From Larkinella insperata (lineage in GTDB: Bacteria; Bacteroidota; Bacteroidia; Cytophagales; Spirosomataceae), in NCBI RefSeq assembly GCF_026248825.1, contig NZ_CP110973.1, forward strand, positions 372,001 through 436,000: DNA of 64,000 bases. The letters run 5' to 3'. The position numbers and the translations under genes were made by a program. Below are positions 17,701-26,990 of the stretch, piece by piece (the first letter of the stretch is position 1; each line of letters opens with the position of its first letter). Under the pieces are notes generated by a model, which was not told the DNA's origin, did not search any database, and was given only the letters and a program-made list of their open reading frames with translations.

Positions 17701-18117
17701 ATTGTCGATTTTCTGGGTCACGTAACCCAGATTGCGTTGCTGTTTGGAAATCCCCAAAGCCGTAACGACCACCTCGTTCAGCGCCTGGGTTGAAGGGGTC
17801 AGGGTAACATTGATCGTTGTCTGATTGCCAACCGGCACCTCTTTGGCCTCAAAGCCGATAAACGAATAAATCAGCACCGCCGATTTATCGGGTACGGTCA
17901 GCGAGTAGGTGCCATCGTTGCGGCTGGTTGTTCCGGTAGAGGTGCCTTTCACCACGATCGAGACACCGGGCAAGCCTTCCCTGGCCTCAGCCGAAATCAC
18001 CCTGCCGGTAATGGTTTGCGCCAGAAGGGGCAGTGCTAAGAATAGATTGGCCAGCGTGAGGAATGCACGACAGCAACTAGACCTTCGCACGTCAGTAGAA
18101 AGTAGCTTTTTTTTCAT
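14797..18117 (-). CDS. SusC/RagA-family TonB-dependent transporter
   Basis: 1106 aa. The signal peptide ends near LPLLAQ (about residue 34). A carboxypeptidase-D-like beta domain follows (ITGRVISAEAREGLPGVSIVV, about 36-120), then a plug domain with VTIRGEKSLN and the SusC signature ATALYGSRAANGVVVITTKSG (about 240-260), then a long 22-strand-type barrel ending in YGVNLSFNL. It imports a ligand captured by the SusD-like protein encoded just downstream, driven by TonB. No STN domain, so no direct anti-sigma signalling is expected. Confidence 0.96.
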   Translation of the reverse strand: MKKKLLSTDVRRSSCCRAFLTLANLFLALPLLAQTITGRVISAEAREGLPGVSIVVKGTSTGTTSRNDGTYSLTVPDKSAVLIYSFIGFEAKEVPVGNQTTINVTLTPSTQALNEVVVTALGISKQQRNLGYVTQKIDNSALVQARETNLVSQLAGKIAGVTVVNSPSGIGGSSRVTIRGEKSLNINANQPLFVIDGLPINNNFVGSSGRNNQDADYGNGAGFINPDDVETMTVLKGASATALYGSRAANGVVVITTKSGKGTKGIGVSVNSNLTFESVLRLPDYQNVYGQGLNGEFSFKDGSGGGLRDGVDESWGPKMDGRLIVQHDSPTDKGYRAGDTRVPGGPGVATPTPFIAHPNNIRDFFETGRILTNNVAVTGSNDKGDFRLSFTNLAQKGYVPNTDLTRNSFNLNAGYKLTDRFTARTNVSYIRNHSDNRPNLSYGTENIMYLLNCWWGRHIDMKSMRNYWQPGLEDVQQFNFNYNYHDNPYFNLYENTNGQDVNRVIGNVTLSYQLTDWLSVQGRTQVDYQDELRTRRRAFSTQRYPYGSYRREAVKTLERNTDLLFLVDKRINENFTLSGTAGGNQRLNTYDYVDNFAPQLTVPGVYSLNNSRVPLEYSQNNSNRRINSLFASGQLTYQDKLTLEMTGRNDWSSTLTLPTGVVGAADNSYFYWSGTLSAVVSDWVKMPSWVSFAKVRAGYAQVGNDTDPYQFSQPYNPGTPWGTTPTFGESTRIPNLSLKPEISSSQEYGVDIRFLKNRVGLDVTYYNTISRNQIIFLPLSGTTGYSQIVQNAGRIQNSGVEVMLNLTPVRLDNVGFRWDMNVNFSRNRSKVLELANGVSTYELADRYFSVQARVNERMGDMYGYAYERVSSDPSSPYYDPTGQYVGQMVTTTDGRPISTTDLKKLGNYNPDWLAGINNSLTYKGFNLSFLFDIRKGGEVYSHTYVVGREAGQLVETLQGRETGYYDNSTDTEFKNAPEGTYYVVPGAVKTGEGQFAPNQRRISAREWHSAFTLGRRVLEGAIFDASFTKLREIKLGYSLPNSIMGRKLPFRNVNISLVGRNLFLWTKVPHIDPETSSVAGGTVIPGAESVAIPSARNYGVNLSFNL

Positions 18118-18196
18118 AGTTTAGTTAGGGATGTTCCGACACGGCAGAACCGTTGAAAAGATGACGAATAAGCAGGATTGATTCATTGCGAAACCG

Positions 18197-18204
18197 CAAA
18201 GGTA
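18197..18204 (-). promoter_or_regulatory. -7 element TACCTTTG for the first susCD operon
   Basis: On the minus strand TACCTTTG lies about 80 nt before the SusC start at 18117. No clear TTTG at the -33 distance. The rest of the 332-nt gap to the LacI gene holds only the hairpin at 18365; no gene is seen there. Confidence 0.5.
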
Positions 18205-18364
18205 TTGGGCACTTATTGCGCTAGTATTAAGGAAATATGAACTTAATACTACCAAGAAAGGATATATTACAAAATATGCATATTTCACTATCTGGCAGTA
18301 TAATCAGGAAGTAATGTAGCAAATAAAAAAATATACTATCGATAATTTCGGAAAATATTACCAA

Positions 18365-18406
18365 TACAATTCCGGGCGGCAATGAAGTATTGCCACCGGA
18401 ATTGTA
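18365..18406 (-). terminator. strong hairpin downstream of the LacI gene
   Basis: Arms TACAATTCCGG (18365-18375) and CCGGAATTGTA (18396-18406) are perfect, with an inner 6-bp stem GGCAAT/ATTGCC. It lies 44 nt after the LacI stop codon. The T run is poor, so termination is likely but not certain. Confidence 0.6.
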
Positions 18407-18449
18407 TCCCTTCATTTCTAATCTGATTCTTGCCTTCGGAATACCTCCC

Positions 18450-19469
18450 TCAGCTCACCGTCGAGCCGCGTACAATCAGTTGGGTGGGCAGTACCACCAG
18501 TTCCGGCTCCGGTCGTTCGTCATCGGCAGCCAGCTGATGCAACAGCAGTTGGGCGGCCTGCTGCCCAATTTCATCAACCGGCTGGGCCACTGTTGTCAGG
18601 CCGGGTTCAATCAGGGCCGAAATCGGATCATCACTGAAACCTACCACGGCGATGTCATCCGGAATCCGCAGGCCCCGGCTTTTAATCACCTTCAGGGCTT
18701 CGATGGCCGTGGGGTCGTTGATGGCAAACAGGGCGTCGGGCGGCTGGGGCAGGTTAAGCAGGTGATTGACGTAAATGTTGGCCTTATCGAGCGTCAGGTC
18801 GTAGGAAATAATCAGCGCCGGGTCAATCAGTATCTGGTGGTTTGCCAGGGCATCCCGGTAGCCGTTGAGCCGGTGGCGGCTGTTCGTCAGCGAATCGGGT
18901 CCTGACAGGTGGGCAATGCGCCGTTTACCGGTTTTGATCAGGTGCTCAACCGCCCGGTACGCGCCCTCGTAATCATCCACGGCTACTTTCGACACACTCA
19001 GCTCCTCGACAATCCGGTTGAAGAACACCACCGGGATGCCTTTCCGCTCAAAGATCTTAAAGTGCTCAAAATTCCGCGTCTCTTTCGTGTGCGAAACCAG
19101 AATACCGTCTACCCGGCTGGCCAGCAGCAGCCGGGTGTTGGCGACCTCCGTTTCGTACGACTCGTTCGAGTGACAGATAATCACGTTATAACCGGCTTTC
19201 GCCAGCACCTCCTGCGCACCAATAATCACCTTCGGAAAAAAAGGACTCAGAAACTCCGGCACCATGATGCCAATCGTCTGCGTCCGGTTGGTCAGCAAGG
19301 AAATAGCCAGTTGGTTACGCTGGTAGTCCAGTTGATTCGCCAGTTCCAGTACCCGCTCGCGGGTTTTCGGCTTCACGTTAGGGTGTCCGGTCAAAGCCCG
19401 GGAAACCGTCGACTTAGACAGATTCAGCGTTTTTGCGATGTCAATAATCGTCGTCTGATGACTTTTCAT
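18450..19469 (-). CDS. LacI-family transcriptional regulator
   Basis: 339 aa, normal family size. N-terminal helix-turn-helix with hinge (TIIDIAKTLNLSKSTVSRAL, residues about 7-26, then VKPKTRERVLELANQLDYQ), followed by a periplasmic-binding-protein-like sensor domain (TIGIMVPEFLSPFF to the end). Divergent from the downstream SusC-to-oxidoreductase operon, with a twin palindrome between them, so it most likely controls that operon in response to a sugar ligand. Confidence 0.95.
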   Translation of the reverse strand: MKSHQTTIIDIAKTLNLSKSTVSRALTGHPNVKPKTRERVLELANQLDYQRNQLAISLLTNRTQTIGIMVPEFLSPFFPKVIIGAQEVLAKAGYNVIICHSNESYETEVANTRLLLASRVDGILVSHTKETRNFEHFKIFERKGIPVVFFNRIVEELSVSKVAVDDYEGAYRAVEHLIKTGKRRIAHLSGPDSLTNSRHRLNGYRDALANHQILIDPALIISYDLTLDKANIYVNHLLNLPQPPDALFAINDPTAIEALKVIKSRGLRIPDDIAVVGFSDDPISALIEPGLTTVAQPVDEIGQQAAQLLLHQLAADDERPEPELVVLPTQLIVRGSTVS

Positions 19470-19543
19470 AAACTATAACTATTCCAATTTTTACCAAATC
19501 CCCCAAAAATAACTACCAGGTTTCCCGCTCTAAATATTCCAGC

Positions 19544-19585
19544 TTTTTGGGAATGTTCCCATAAAATTGGGAACATTCCCAAAAA
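19544..19585. promoter_or_regulatory. twin operator for the LacI-family regulator
   Basis: Two 14-bp near-palindromes, TGGGAATGTTCCCA (19548-19561) and TGGGAACATTCCCA (19568-19581), are exact reverse complements of each other and stand 20 bp centre to centre. With the flanking T5/A5 they form a perfect 18-bp inverted repeat with a 6-nt spacer. Placed between the divergent LacI and SusC genes. The half site GGGAA is the kind bound by LacI/CcpA-type regulators. Confidence 0.85.
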
Positions 19586-19795
19586 TATAAGTCAATTTTT
19601 TCTTTGTAAAATTACTATCTGAGCGTAATATCAAGTAAAAGAAGCAAAAAACGGAGATTTCGCTGGTTATACGACGATTCTGAATCAATCCAACCCGCAA
19701 AATAGCCACAAGCTCTTCTTCAAAACCGCAACCCTAGAAATTGAACATTTTCCAGTACCAACCTTTAACCATAAGGACCATGTCCGACTTTACGT

Positions 19796-22700
19796 ATGCT
19801 ATTCTCTAAACCCGTCCGGGCAGCAAAGAGCCTGATTTGGCTCTTTTTACTGTCACTCACCCTTCCCTGCATTGCGCAGAACAACCGGAGTCTGACCGTT
19901 CGCGGTCGGGTTACGTCCGGAACCGAAGCCCTGCCGGGCGTCAACGTCATTATTAAGGGGACGCAGCAAGGTACCACCACCGATGTTGATGGGCAGTATA
20001 GCCTGGCCGTACCCAACAGCGGAGCCACGCTCACCTTCTCGTATATTGGCTACGTTTCGCAGGAAATTGCCGTGGGCAACCGCAGCACTATCGACGTTGC
20101 GCTCCAATCGGACGAACGGTCGCTGAGTGAAGTGGTGGTGGTGGGTTACGGAACGCAGCGCAAGGTGGAAACCACAGGTTCCATTGCCTCCATCAAAGCC
20201 GACGAACTGGTGCAAACGCCCGTGGTCAACGTGGCGCAGGGCCTGCAGGCCCGGGTGGCCGGGGTGCAGGTCAACCAGAACACCGGGGCGCCGGGCGGCA
20301 ACGTCAGCGTCCGGGTGCGCGGTACAAACTCCATCAACGGCAACTCCGAACCGCTGTACGTCGTCGACGGTATCCAGATTTCCAACGGGGGCGGTATTAC
20401 CGACGTGAGTCCGCTGTCGACCATTAACCCGAACGACATCGAGTCGGTTGAGATCCTGAAAGACGCTTCGGCCTCGGCTATTTACGGTTCGCGGGCGGCC
20501 AACGGGGTCGTGCTGATCACCACCAAACGCGGCAAAAGCGGGGCTACCCGGGTGACATTCGATAGCTACTACGGGGTTCAGAAAGTAAACAAGACCCTGC
20601 CGGTTCTGAACGCGGCCGAATTTGCCCAACTGGAAAATGAAGTATTCAAAAACAACTATTACCCCAATCCGGCGTCGCTGGGCGAAGGCATCAACTGGCA
20701 AAACGAGATTTTCCGGCAGGCCCCGATCCAGAACCACCAGCTTTCGATCAACGGCGGCAATGAAAAAACGCAGCTGGCCCTGTCGCTGAACTACTTCGAT
20801 CAGGACGGCATCATCATCAGTTCCGGCTTCAAACGGTATTCGCTGCGGCTGAACCTCGACCACAAAATCAGCAATCGGTTCAAAGTCGGAACCAGCATCA
20901 TGGGCAGTTATTCGATCAGCGACGGTATCACCACCGGCAGCCAGACCATCGGCGACGCGGCCGTGGTAACCGGCTCCATCCTGGGGGCGGCCCTGGGTGC
21001 GCCCCCGACGCTGCTGCCCTACCGCCCGGACGGCACGGTTTTCCCCTTCGGCGAACAGGCCGCGCAATACCGGGAAGTAGCCAACCCGCTGGGTTTTGCG
21101 GTGGCCCTGAACGAACGAAACATCAAACGGACGCTGGCGAATGTCTACGGAGAAGCCAACATTGCCAGGGGATTAACGTACCGGGCGTCGTTCAACGCCG
21201 ATCAGCGCAGCGAGCTTTACAACGGGTATTCTCCGCGCTCCATCGTGAACCGTTCCGACCTGAACGACAACTCGGGTTCGGCGTCTAAAAACAACGTCAA
21301 TTACATGGCCCTGCTGCACGAAAGCATCCTGACGTACAATACCGCCTTCGGCAAAGACCACACCCTGAAAGGAACCGCCGTTTTTGCGACCCAGGCCGAA
21401 CTGTACAACGACAACACCATCAGTGCAACGGGTTTTCCGAACGATGCCACCCAGAACGAAGCGCTCCAGCTCGGCCTGACCCGCACGGTGAGCAGCAACC
21501 GCAACCGCCAGCGGCTGGATTCGTATATGGCGCGCGTCAATTACGGTTTCAAAGACAAATTGTTTATCGATTTCACAACCCGGATCGACGGTTCGAGTAA
21601 GTTCGGATCGAATCATAAATACGGCGTCTTTCCGGCGGTTTCGGCGGCCTGGCGGCTGATCGAAGAACCGTTCCTGAAGCCAATCACCTGGATTTCGGAC
21701 CTCAAGCTGCGGGCCAGCTACGGCATTACCGGAAACGCGGGCGGTATCAGTCCGTACCAATCCCTGGCGACGGTTTCGGCTTCCGGCAGCGACTATAATT
21801 TCAACCACATGTACGTGACCGGCATCAATCCCTCCGGCATTGCCAACCCGGATCTGCGCTGGGAGCGTTCGGCCCAGACCAACCTTGGTTTCGATCTGAG
21901 CCTGTTCAACAACCGCGTCAGCCTGATTGCCGACCTGTACCACAAGAAAACCAACGACCTTTTGTACGTCAAGGCGCTGCCCCTGAGTTCGGGGTACGGC
22001 ACCATTACCGGCAACTTTGCTTCGCTGGAAAACAAGGGACTCGAACTGGCCGCCAACGCCCGGATTCTGGACGGTCCGCTGAAGTGGGATGTTTCGGCCA
22101 ACGCGACGTTTAACCGCAACAAGGTGCTGGGGCTGGACGGTGGCGTGACGAGCGAACGGTTTGTGACCACCTACACCATCCTGAAAGTGGGCGAGCCGCT
22201 CGGCCTGTTTAAAACCTACGTTTTCGACGGAATCAACCAGACGGGCGAAACCATTCTGCCGGGCTACGACGGACGGCTGGGCGGCCACAAAGTAAAAGAT
22301 ATTACGGGCGACGGCCAGATTACCGCCAATGATCAGGTTGTTACCGGCAACCCGAACCCCAATTTCATCTACGGTTTTTCGAGTAATCTTTCCTACAAAG
22401 GATTCGATTTGAGCGTGTTTTTTTCCGGTTCGCAGGGCAACGACATTTACAACGCCAGCCGGTTGTCGTTTGAGAATCCAGCGGGGCAGCGCAACCTGCT
22501 GAAAGGCGTGGTCAATCGCTGGTCGCCCACCAACCCGAACAACGAGTATGCCAGCGCCTTTGTATCGGGCCGTCTGCCGATTTCAGACTACGTCGTGGAA
22601 GACGGTTCGTACCTGCGGATGAAGAACCTGACGCTTGGCTACAACCTGCCGCGCATCAAGGGTATCCAGGGCGTCCGGGTGTACGTGAGTGGTAACAACC

Positions 22701-22837
22701 TGCTCACCTTCACCAAATACAGCGGTTTTGACCCGGAAGTAAACACCTTTGCGGGTTCCAATACCGTCATCGGTGTCGACAACCTGGTGTACCCGCAGGC
22801 CAAATCCTTTCTGGGCGGCATTCAAATCACTCTATAA
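19796..22837 (+). CDS. SusC/RagA-family TonB-dependent transporter of the LacI-controlled locus
   Basis: 1013 aa. The signal peptide ends at LTLPCIAQ (about residue 28). Then come a carboxypeptidase-D-like domain (RGRVTSGTEALPGVNVIIKG), a TonB-box-like segment (LSEVVVVGYG, about residue 109), a plug with VRVRGTNSINGNSEPLYVVDG and ASAIYGSRAANGVVLITTKRG, and the barrel ending in SFLGGIQITL. First gene of the six-gene operon; the SusD partner follows after 77 nt. The 326-nt gap upstream contains the twin operator at 19544-19585; nothing else was identified there. Confidence 0.96.
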   Translation: MLFSKPVRAAKSLIWLFLLSLTLPCIAQNNRSLTVRGRVTSGTEALPGVNVIIKGTQQGTTTDVDGQYSLAVPNSGATLTFSYIGYVSQEIAVGNRSTIDVALQSDERSLSEVVVVGYGTQRKVETTGSIASIKADELVQTPVVNVAQGLQARVAGVQVNQNTGAPGGNVSVRVRGTNSINGNSEPLYVVDGIQISNGGGITDVSPLSTINPNDIESVEILKDASASAIYGSRAANGVVLITTKRGKSGATRVTFDSYYGVQKVNKTLPVLNAAEFAQLENEVFKNNYYPNPASLGEGINWQNEIFRQAPIQNHQLSINGGNEKTQLALSLNYFDQDGIIISSGFKRYSLRLNLDHKISNRFKVGTSIMGSYSISDGITTGSQTIGDAAVVTGSILGAALGAPPTLLPYRPDGTVFPFGEQAAQYREVANPLGFAVALNERNIKRTLANVYGEANIARGLTYRASFNADQRSELYNGYSPRSIVNRSDLNDNSGSASKNNVNYMALLHESILTYNTAFGKDHTLKGTAVFATQAELYNDNTISATGFPNDATQNEALQLGLTRTVSSNRNRQRLDSYMARVNYGFKDKLFIDFTTRIDGSSKFGSNHKYGVFPAVSAAWRLIEEPFLKPITWISDLKLRASYGITGNAGGISPYQSLATVSASGSDYNFNHMYVTGINPSGIANPDLRWERSAQTNLGFDLSLFNNRVSLIADLYHKKTNDLLYVKALPLSSGYGTITGNFASLENKGLELAANARILDGPLKWDVSANATFNRNKVLGLDGGVTSERFVTTYTILKVGEPLGLFKTYVFDGINQTGETILPGYDGRLGGHKVKDITGDGQITANDQVVTGNPNPNFIYGFSSNLSYKGFDLSVFFSGSQGNDIYNASRLSFENPAGQRNLLKGVVNRWSPTNPNNEYASAFVSGRLPISDYVVEDGSYLRMKNLTLGYNLPRIKGIQGVRVYVSGNNLLTFTKYSGFDPEVNTFAGSNTVIGVDNLVYPQAKSFLGGIQITL

Positions 22838-22914
22838 TCGTTGAACTGGGACTCTGTGAGAGTAAAGATGCCTTCGCCGTCCTGTTCAATCTTTCCAGTT
22901 CAGCAATCATTCCT

Positions 22915-24390
22915 ATGAAAAAGATATTCCTCCCCTTACTCGCAGCCATCGGTCTGACGTCCTGCGAACTGGACGAAACGATTTACTCGTCCATTTATAC
23001 GGAAGCCTTCTACAAAACGGCCGCCGATGCCGAGAAAGCGCTGGTGGCGGCTTACGGCTCCCTGGGCGATCTGGGCAACGGCCCCGCCCTCACGCTGGTG
23101 GCCGATATGAGCGATGATCAGACGTACCCGCGCTCGGTGGTGGGCCGCAGTACGCTGACGCTTTTTACCTACGATGTCAATTACACCAACCAAAAAAGCA
23201 ACGGCCGATTGATGGAATCGCCCCAGCAAATCTGGCAGTCGTCGTACAGCGGCATCGAGAAGGCCAACTGGATTATTGCCAAAGTACCGGAAGCATCGAT
23301 GGACGAAACCCGGAAAAAACAAATCATCGGCGAGGCCCACTTCCTGCGCGCCTTTTACCACTGGCTGCTGGTGAAAAACTTCGGCGATGTGCCGATCAAA
23401 ACGACGCCCAGCTACACCGAAGCCGAAGCCATAACGGCCAAAAGTCCGAAAGCCGAGGTCTTCAGGCAGATTTACGCGGATCTGGAGCAGGCCGAAGCCG
23501 CGGGGCTCCTCTCCTACCCGGCCGTCGAGAAAGGCCGCCCGGCCAAGGAAGTCGCTACTGCGCTGTACGCCAAAGCGGCCCTCTACAACGAAGACTGGGC
23601 AAAGGCGCTGGAAAAAGCGCAGGCCGTCATCAACTCCGGCAAATACCGGCTGATGCCGGACGTACGCGACGTCTACCGGTACGACAAAGAAGACGAAGCC
23701 CGAATTGAAAACATGTGGGCCTACGAAGTCGATCCGGTCTCGCCGGGCCGGAGCCACCAGCTCGTGGGTTTGTTTGGCCCCAGTGGCAGCGCCGGAGCCG
23801 AGTACGCCCGGACGTCCTACGGGTCGATGTTTGCCTACCAGTCGTTTTTCAATTCGTTCGATCCAACGGACAAACGGCGCACGCTGCTGGACACCAACTA
23901 CCTCAACAAGAGCGGCAAGATCGTGGCCCAGAAAGACATCACGCCCATCACGACCAAGGGTGTCCTGGTGAAAAAATACCAGGATCCGGTTTCGACCATC
24001 GGCTTTATTCCGAACGTCCCGATTCTGAGGCTGCCCGATATGTACCTGATTGCCGCCGAAGCCGAAGCCCGGCTGAACGGCCCGACCGCAGCGGCTTACG
24101 GTTTCGTCAATACCGTTCGCAAACGGGCCGGTCTGGCCGACCTGAAAACCGGTCTGTTGAAGGATGCCTTCGTGGATGCCGTGCTTCAGGAACGAGCCTG
24201 GGAGTTTTTTGCCGAGGGTGATCGCTGGTACGATCTGACCCGGACGGGCAAGTTCCTGACCGTGATTCCGAACGCCGTCAACGATGTGTATCCGGTGCGG
24301 AACGTCCAGCCGAAAAACCGGTACTTCCCGATTCCGCAGGACGAGCTGAACGCCAACCTGAAACTGGAACAGAATCCGGATTGGAAGTAA
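22915..24390 (+). CDS. RagB/SusD-family nutrient uptake lipoprotein
   Basis: 491 aa. Lipobox AIGLTSCELD (Cys about residue 17). Classic SusD features: YKTAADAEKALVAAYGSL near residue 35, a TPR-like region (GEAHFLRAFYHWLLVKNFGDVP, about 141-162) and the C-terminal segment RWYDLTRTGKF with a final QNPDW. Captures glycans on the cell surface together with the SusC encoded upstream. Second gene of the LacI-controlled operon. Confidence 0.95.
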   Translation: MKKIFLPLLAAIGLTSCELDETIYSSIYTEAFYKTAADAEKALVAAYGSLGDLGNGPALTLVADMSDDQTYPRSVVGRSTLTLFTYDVNYTNQKSNGRLMESPQQIWQSSYSGIEKANWIIAKVPEASMDETRKKQIIGEAHFLRAFYHWLLVKNFGDVPIKTTPSYTEAEAITAKSPKAEVFRQIYADLEQAEAAGLLSYPAVEKGRPAKEVATALYAKAALYNEDWAKALEKAQAVINSGKYRLMPDVRDVYRYDKEDEARIENMWAYEVDPVSPGRSHQLVGLFGPSGSAGAEYARTSYGSMFAYQSFFNSFDPTDKRRTLLDTNYLNKSGKIVAQKDITPITTKGVLVKKYQDPVSTIGFIPNVPILRLPDMYLIAAEAEARLNGPTAAAYGFVNTVRKRAGLADLKTGLLKDAFVDAVLQERAWEFFAEGDRWYDLTRTGKFLTVIPNAVNDVYPVRNVQPKNRYFPIPQDELNANLKLEQNPDWK

Positions 24391-24455
24391 CCATGAGTAG
24401 TTCGTTTACGGTATTCGGTTTATTCCGATAGCGTTCAGCAAACCAGACTTTTCCA

Positions 24456-26981
24456 ATGAAATACAGTCTCAGTTTATTACTCACCGTATGGAGTCTTAGC
24501 GGTTTTGCCCAGAAGCCGAAAACCGTCAGCCTGACGAACGACCGGATTCAGTTGGTCTGGGAATCGACGGCCAGCGGCTGGCGGTTGCAGAAGGTGGCCG
24601 CGCAGAAAAGCAAACAATGGCAGACGCTGGCAAAGCCGTCGGGGGAAAACACCTTGTTGTACGCGGCCGAAAAACCCTCGGATAACGCCAGCGGCCGACC
24701 GTCCGAAACAACGTTCAAGACCATTACCGGCGAGGTTTTTCCGGGAAAAGAATACCATTATCAGCAAGTCCAATGGGCCGAATGCACCAGCCCGGTTGCG
24801 CTCAACACGGCCGGACAGGCCCTCCACTTTTTCCCGAAAGAAGCCCGGCAGACTGGCAAAAACAGCCTGACCTTCCGGCAGGAAACCGACGCGGCCACCG
24901 TCCAGACGGACTGGACCATCGACCCGAAATTCCCGCAGGATGTGGTGGTAAAGCAAACGCTGACGGCCAAAAAAGGGGGCTATTTTTCGCTAGCCAGCCC
25001 GACGCTTGCCGAGATTCCTGAACAGAACCTGACTTGGGCGACGGTGCCGGGGTATTTTCAGGGCAACAAGCTCCAGCCGAATTTTGTCTTGGCCTACGCC
25101 TACGGTCACGGCATTCCGACCCTGCCGGTGCTGTACCGCGAACGTTGCGCCAGCACGCTTTCGCCGATGATCAGCACCCAAAATGGCCTGACGCTCTCGG
25201 TCGTTCCCGAACCGGGTCTGGCGCGCGACCCGTGGGCAGCCGACAAAATCACGCAGCTCGACTGGAACATCGGCCTGTCGCACATGAACCGCAAGGCGCA
25301 GCTTTCGCCGACCTTGTATTTCCCCGTTCTGGGCGAACCAAAATCGGCGCTGAAACCGGGCGAAACCGTGAGCTACACCTTCCGCTACAGCCTGACCGAC
25401 GGCGACTGGTTTAAAGCCCTGAACCACACGGTTTACGACATTTACCAGTTCAAAGAGACGCTGGCCCTGCGGAAAAGCAAGCAATCGCTGACCGACCGCA
25501 TCCAGAAAATGCACCACTACCTGACCGACCCCAAAACATCGCTCTGGAACGTGGAAGAATTTGAGGACAAGAAAATCGGCGCGCAGTCGTACCTGGGCGG
25601 GGTCGTTGGTTCGAACAAAGACGCCATGAAAAACTCGGATTACGGCGCGATGTGGATGCTGGCAACGGCCACCGGCGACTCGCTCCTGACCCAGAATGTG
25701 CTGCCCTACGCCGAAAATTTCAAATTGGTTCAGCAGGAAACCGCCAACAACTTTTTCAAGGGTGCCGTTGAGGGCCAGTATTACCTGGCGAAATCGAAGA
25801 AGTTTGTCGAAGAATGGGGGGCGGTGGTCGAGCCGATTGCGCTGACGTATTACACCATGCTCGACATTGGTAACATGCTGTTGTTTGAACCCAACGATCA
25901 GGAATTGAAGGAGCGGCTGCGTCTGGGCGCCGAACGACTGCTGACCTGGCAGAAACCGGACGGTAGCTGGGCCGTGGCCTACGACAAACAAACCGAGCAG
26001 GAAGTTTTCAAAGACATTCAGGACGTTCGGCCGACGTTTTACGGAATGATCGTTGCAAACCGCATCCTGAAAGACCCGAAATACCTCGCGGCCGCCCGCA
26101 AGGGAGCCGACTGGCTAATCAAAAATGCCGTCGAAACCGGGAGTTTTCTGGGTGTTTGTGGCGACGCCCGCTACGCGCCCGACTTTGCCACCGGTCAGTC
26201 GGCCCAGGCGTTTCTGGATTTGTACGATTTGACCAAAGACGAACGCTACAAGCAAGCCGCCATTACCTGCGCCAAAATTTACACGACTTCGATTTATACG
26301 CACCCGATTGCCAGCCACCAACCAAAAACCGTCAACGGCACCCCGCGCGAGGATTGGGAAATCAGCCAGTCGGGCCTAAGTTTTGAACACGGCGGCATTT
26401 TCGGGTCGGCGGGTCGGCACGGTCCGATTCAGTTGTGCAGCCACGCGGGTTTGTTTATCCGGATGTACGGGCTGACCAAAGAGCCGATTTTTGCCGACAT
26501 GGCCCGCGCCGGAGCCATTGGCCGGGATGCGTTTGTGGACGCCAAAACCAGCGTTGCTTCCTACTACTGGAATGCCATGAACCGGGGCGCGGGGCCGTAT
26601 CCGCACCACGCCTGGTGGCAGATCGGCTGGCTGACGGATTACCTGCTGGCCGAAGCCGAACTGCGCTCGAAGGGCAACGTGACGTTTCCGCGCGGGTTTG
26701 TTACGCCCAAAGTCGGACCGCACCAGACGTACGGCTTTGCCGCCGGAACCGTCAACGGCGAAAAAGCAACGCTGCTGATTGATGAAAACCGGGTGAAGAT
26801 CGACAACCCGTCGATTGATTACATTCTGGCGAAAGCCGAAAAGCAGGACAAGATTTTTGTCATCCTGCTGAACAACAGCGCCCAGGCGTCTGACTTTCAG
26901 CTCACGGCGTCAGGCCAACCCGCAAGTCGCAAACAACTGCCGCCGTTCGGCTTGGAAGTGATCACGCTCGAGAACAAGTAA
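24456..26981 (+). CDS. exported protein with an (alpha/alpha)-toroid-like domain, putative glycan-active enzyme
   Basis: 841 aa with a signal peptide ending at SLSGFAQ (residue 19), so periplasmic or surface. The first about 330 residues look like a beta-sandwich. The region about 340-750 is helical, with repeated motifs (ERLLTWQKPDGSW, AARKGADWLIKNA, AQAFLDLYDLTKDERYKQAA) as in (alpha/alpha)6 glycosidases and lyases. A short beta domain closes the C-terminus (ILLNNSAQASDFQL). I cannot assign a CAZy family or catalytic residues. Its place between SusD and a sugar symporter suggests it acts on the imported glycan. Confidence 0.7.
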   Translation: MKYSLSLLLTVWSLSGFAQKPKTVSLTNDRIQLVWESTASGWRLQKVAAQKSKQWQTLAKPSGENTLLYAAEKPSDNASGRPSETTFKTITGEVFPGKEYHYQQVQWAECTSPVALNTAGQALHFFPKEARQTGKNSLTFRQETDAATVQTDWTIDPKFPQDVVVKQTLTAKKGGYFSLASPTLAEIPEQNLTWATVPGYFQGNKLQPNFVLAYAYGHGIPTLPVLYRERCASTLSPMISTQNGLTLSVVPEPGLARDPWAADKITQLDWNIGLSHMNRKAQLSPTLYFPVLGEPKSALKPGETVSYTFRYSLTDGDWFKALNHTVYDIYQFKETLALRKSKQSLTDRIQKMHHYLTDPKTSLWNVEEFEDKKIGAQSYLGGVVGSNKDAMKNSDYGAMWMLATATGDSLLTQNVLPYAENFKLVQQETANNFFKGAVEGQYYLAKSKKFVEEWGAVVEPIALTYYTMLDIGNMLLFEPNDQELKERLRLGAERLLTWQKPDGSWAVAYDKQTEQEVFKDIQDVRPTFYGMIVANRILKDPKYLAAARKGADWLIKNAVETGSFLGVCGDARYAPDFATGQSAQAFLDLYDLTKDERYKQAAITCAKIYTTSIYTHPIASHQPKTVNGTPREDWEISQSGLSFEHGGIFGSAGRHGPIQLCSHAGLFIRMYGLTKEPIFADMARAGAIGRDAFVDAKTSVASYYWNAMNRGAGPYPHHAWWQIGWLTDYLLAEAELRSKGNVTFPRGFVTPKVGPHQTYGFAAGTVNGEKATLLIDENRVKIDNPSIDYILAKAEKQDKIFVILLNNSAQASDFQLTASGQPASRKQLPPFGLEVITLENK

Positions 26982-26990
26982 CGTACCGAT

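Noticed and set aside
19853..21067. A 404-codon open frame on the minus strand inside the second SusC gene
   Set aside because: Antisense shadow of a confident gene; no recognisable protein features.
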